Both the position numbers and the translations under genes were made by a program. DNA of 6,208 nt from an uncultured Candidatus Udaeobacter sp. (GTDB lineage Bacteria; Verrucomicrobiota; Verrucomicrobiia; Chthoniobacterales; UBA10450), in contig CATPAV010000066.1 of assembly GCA_955652245.1 (NCBI GenBank), positions 1 to 6,208 on the forward strand. Direction: 5' to 3'. Within the stretch, counting starts at the first letter, position 1, and the number at the start of each line of letters is the position of its first letter. Of the stretch, positions 5,551 through 6,208 are shown one piece after another. The notes under the pieces were generated by a model. It saw only the letters and a program-made list of their open reading frames with translations, did no database searches and was not told the origin of the DNA.

Positions 5551-6208
5551 ATGGATGCGATGATTGAGTGCGAAGGCTTAACAAAGCGTTTCGGCACGTT
5601 CACGGCTGTCGATCACGTGTCGTTTTTCGTTGGAAAAGGGTCAATCTTCGGTTTCCTTGGACCGAATGGTTCCGGCAAATCGACTGTGATCCGGATGCTG
5701 TGCGGAATCCTCGAGCCGAGCGAGGGCACGGCGCGGATCGGCGGGCACGACGTAGTGAAGGACACGGAATCGATCAAGGATATGATCGGTTATATGTCGC
5801 AAAAATTTTCGCTCTACGACGAGCTGACGGTGGATGAGAACCTTATCTTCTCCGGCAAACTGTACGGTTTAAGCGGACGCGCACTGATCCGGCGTAGCGA
5901 TGAATTGATCGCGATCACTCATCTGGAGCCGTACATCGACAGACGCGCATCGCAGCTCTCCGGTGGATGGCGGCAGCGCCTGGCGATGGCGTGTTCGCTC
6001 ATGCATAAACCAACGGTGTTGTTTCTGGATGAGCCCACGGCAGGCATTGATCCGGTGGCTCGACGCGAATTATGGGATTTGCTTTTCGAATTCGCCGGCC
6101 AGGGTATGACGCTTTTTGTCACGACGCATTACATGGATGAAGCAGAACGCTGCGATCACGTCGGCTACATCTACATGTCGAAGTTGATCGTTTGCGGGGA
6201 GCCCGATG
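5551..6208 (+). CDS. ABC transporter ATP-binding protein, 3' partial
   Basis: The frame is open from ATG 5551 to the window end (219 full codons); the gene is cut by the edge. All nucleotide-binding motifs are present in order: Walker A GPNGSGKST (37-45), Q-loop Gln84 in GYMSQKFSLYDELTV, signature LSGGW (136-140), Walker B VLFLDEP (156-162), D-loop region AGIDP (164-168) and H-loop His193 in FVTTHYMDEAE. The pattern (ENLIFSGKLYGL, then DHVGYIYMSKLIVCGEP) fits the DrrA/CcmA/YbhF-like ATPases of ABC-2 exporters. The ATPase would power export together with the adaptor encoded just upstream and with ABC-2 permeases expected downstream. YbhF itself carries two ATPase domains; whether this one continues into a second cannot be seen. 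A second in-frame ATG at 5560 is possible. The inverted repeat directly upstream could tune its translation. Confidence 0.93.
   Translation, partial: MDAMIECEGLTKRFGTFTAVDHVSFFVGKGSIFGFLGPNGSGKSTVIRMLCGILEPSEGTARIGGHDVVKDTESIKDMIGYMSQKFSLYDELTVDENLIFSGKLYGLSGRALIRRSDELIAITHLEPYIDRRASQLSGGWRQRLAMACSLMHKPTVLFLDEPTAGIDPVARRELWDLLFEFAGQGMTLFVTTHYMDEAERCDHVGYIYMSKLIVCGEPD

Noticed and set aside
5568..5837. Plus-strand ORF inside the ABC ATPase
   Set aside because: It is a +2 frame shadow of the ATPase, which carries Walker A, signature, Walker B and H-loop in its own frame.
1..6208. CRISPR array, tRNA, rRNA, transposase or prophage genes
   Set aside because: No spaced direct repeats, cloverleaf, conserved rRNA segments or recognisable transposase/phage proteins were seen on either strand.

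Overview
The window comes from a bacterial chromosome of moderately high GC with normally spaced genes. It reads as housekeeping and accessory genes, with no phage, plasmid, CRISPR, rRNA or tRNA signature. A soil-type Verrucomicrobiota (Chthoniobacterales/Spartobacteria-like) is my best guess. It rests on the UVR-motif protein, the DUF4412 protein beside maf, the DUF3052-VOC-DUF2127 cluster, and a CACGAAGG-type intergenic inverted repeat. This is recognition from memory, not a database match.

Left part, plus strand: the 3' part of a UVR-motif protein (1-689), a gap of about 200 nt with two small palindromes, a secreted DUF4412 protein (891-1631), and a Maf nucleotide pyrophosphatase (1656-2240) only 24 nt downstream and in the same frame. 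The last two are probably one transcription unit.

Middle part, minus strand: a FkbM-family methyltransferase (2330-3105) split by one frameshift and visibly poorer in GC than its flanks. Upstream of it on the same strand is a compact cluster, in transcription order DUF3052 protein (4532-4110), VOC/glyoxalase-like protein (4113-3709) and DUF2127 membrane protein (3684-3148). The first two overlap by ATGA and the third follows after 24 nt. The methyltransferase converges on maf across about 90 nt without a convincing terminator.

Right part, plus strand: divergent from the DUF3052 gene across only 49 nt, a lipoprotein HlyD/YbhG-type adaptor (4582-5466) and an ABC ATPase (5551 to the window end, 3' incomplete) form the start of an exporter operon. 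Membrane permease genes are expected beyond the window. An imperfect inverted repeat fills the gap between adaptor and ATPase and ends just before the ATPase start codon.

I do not see a clearly new biological system. The points most worth a second look are the inverted repeat at the ATPase start, the broken low-GC methyltransferase, and the coupled DUF3052-VOC-DUF2127 cluster.
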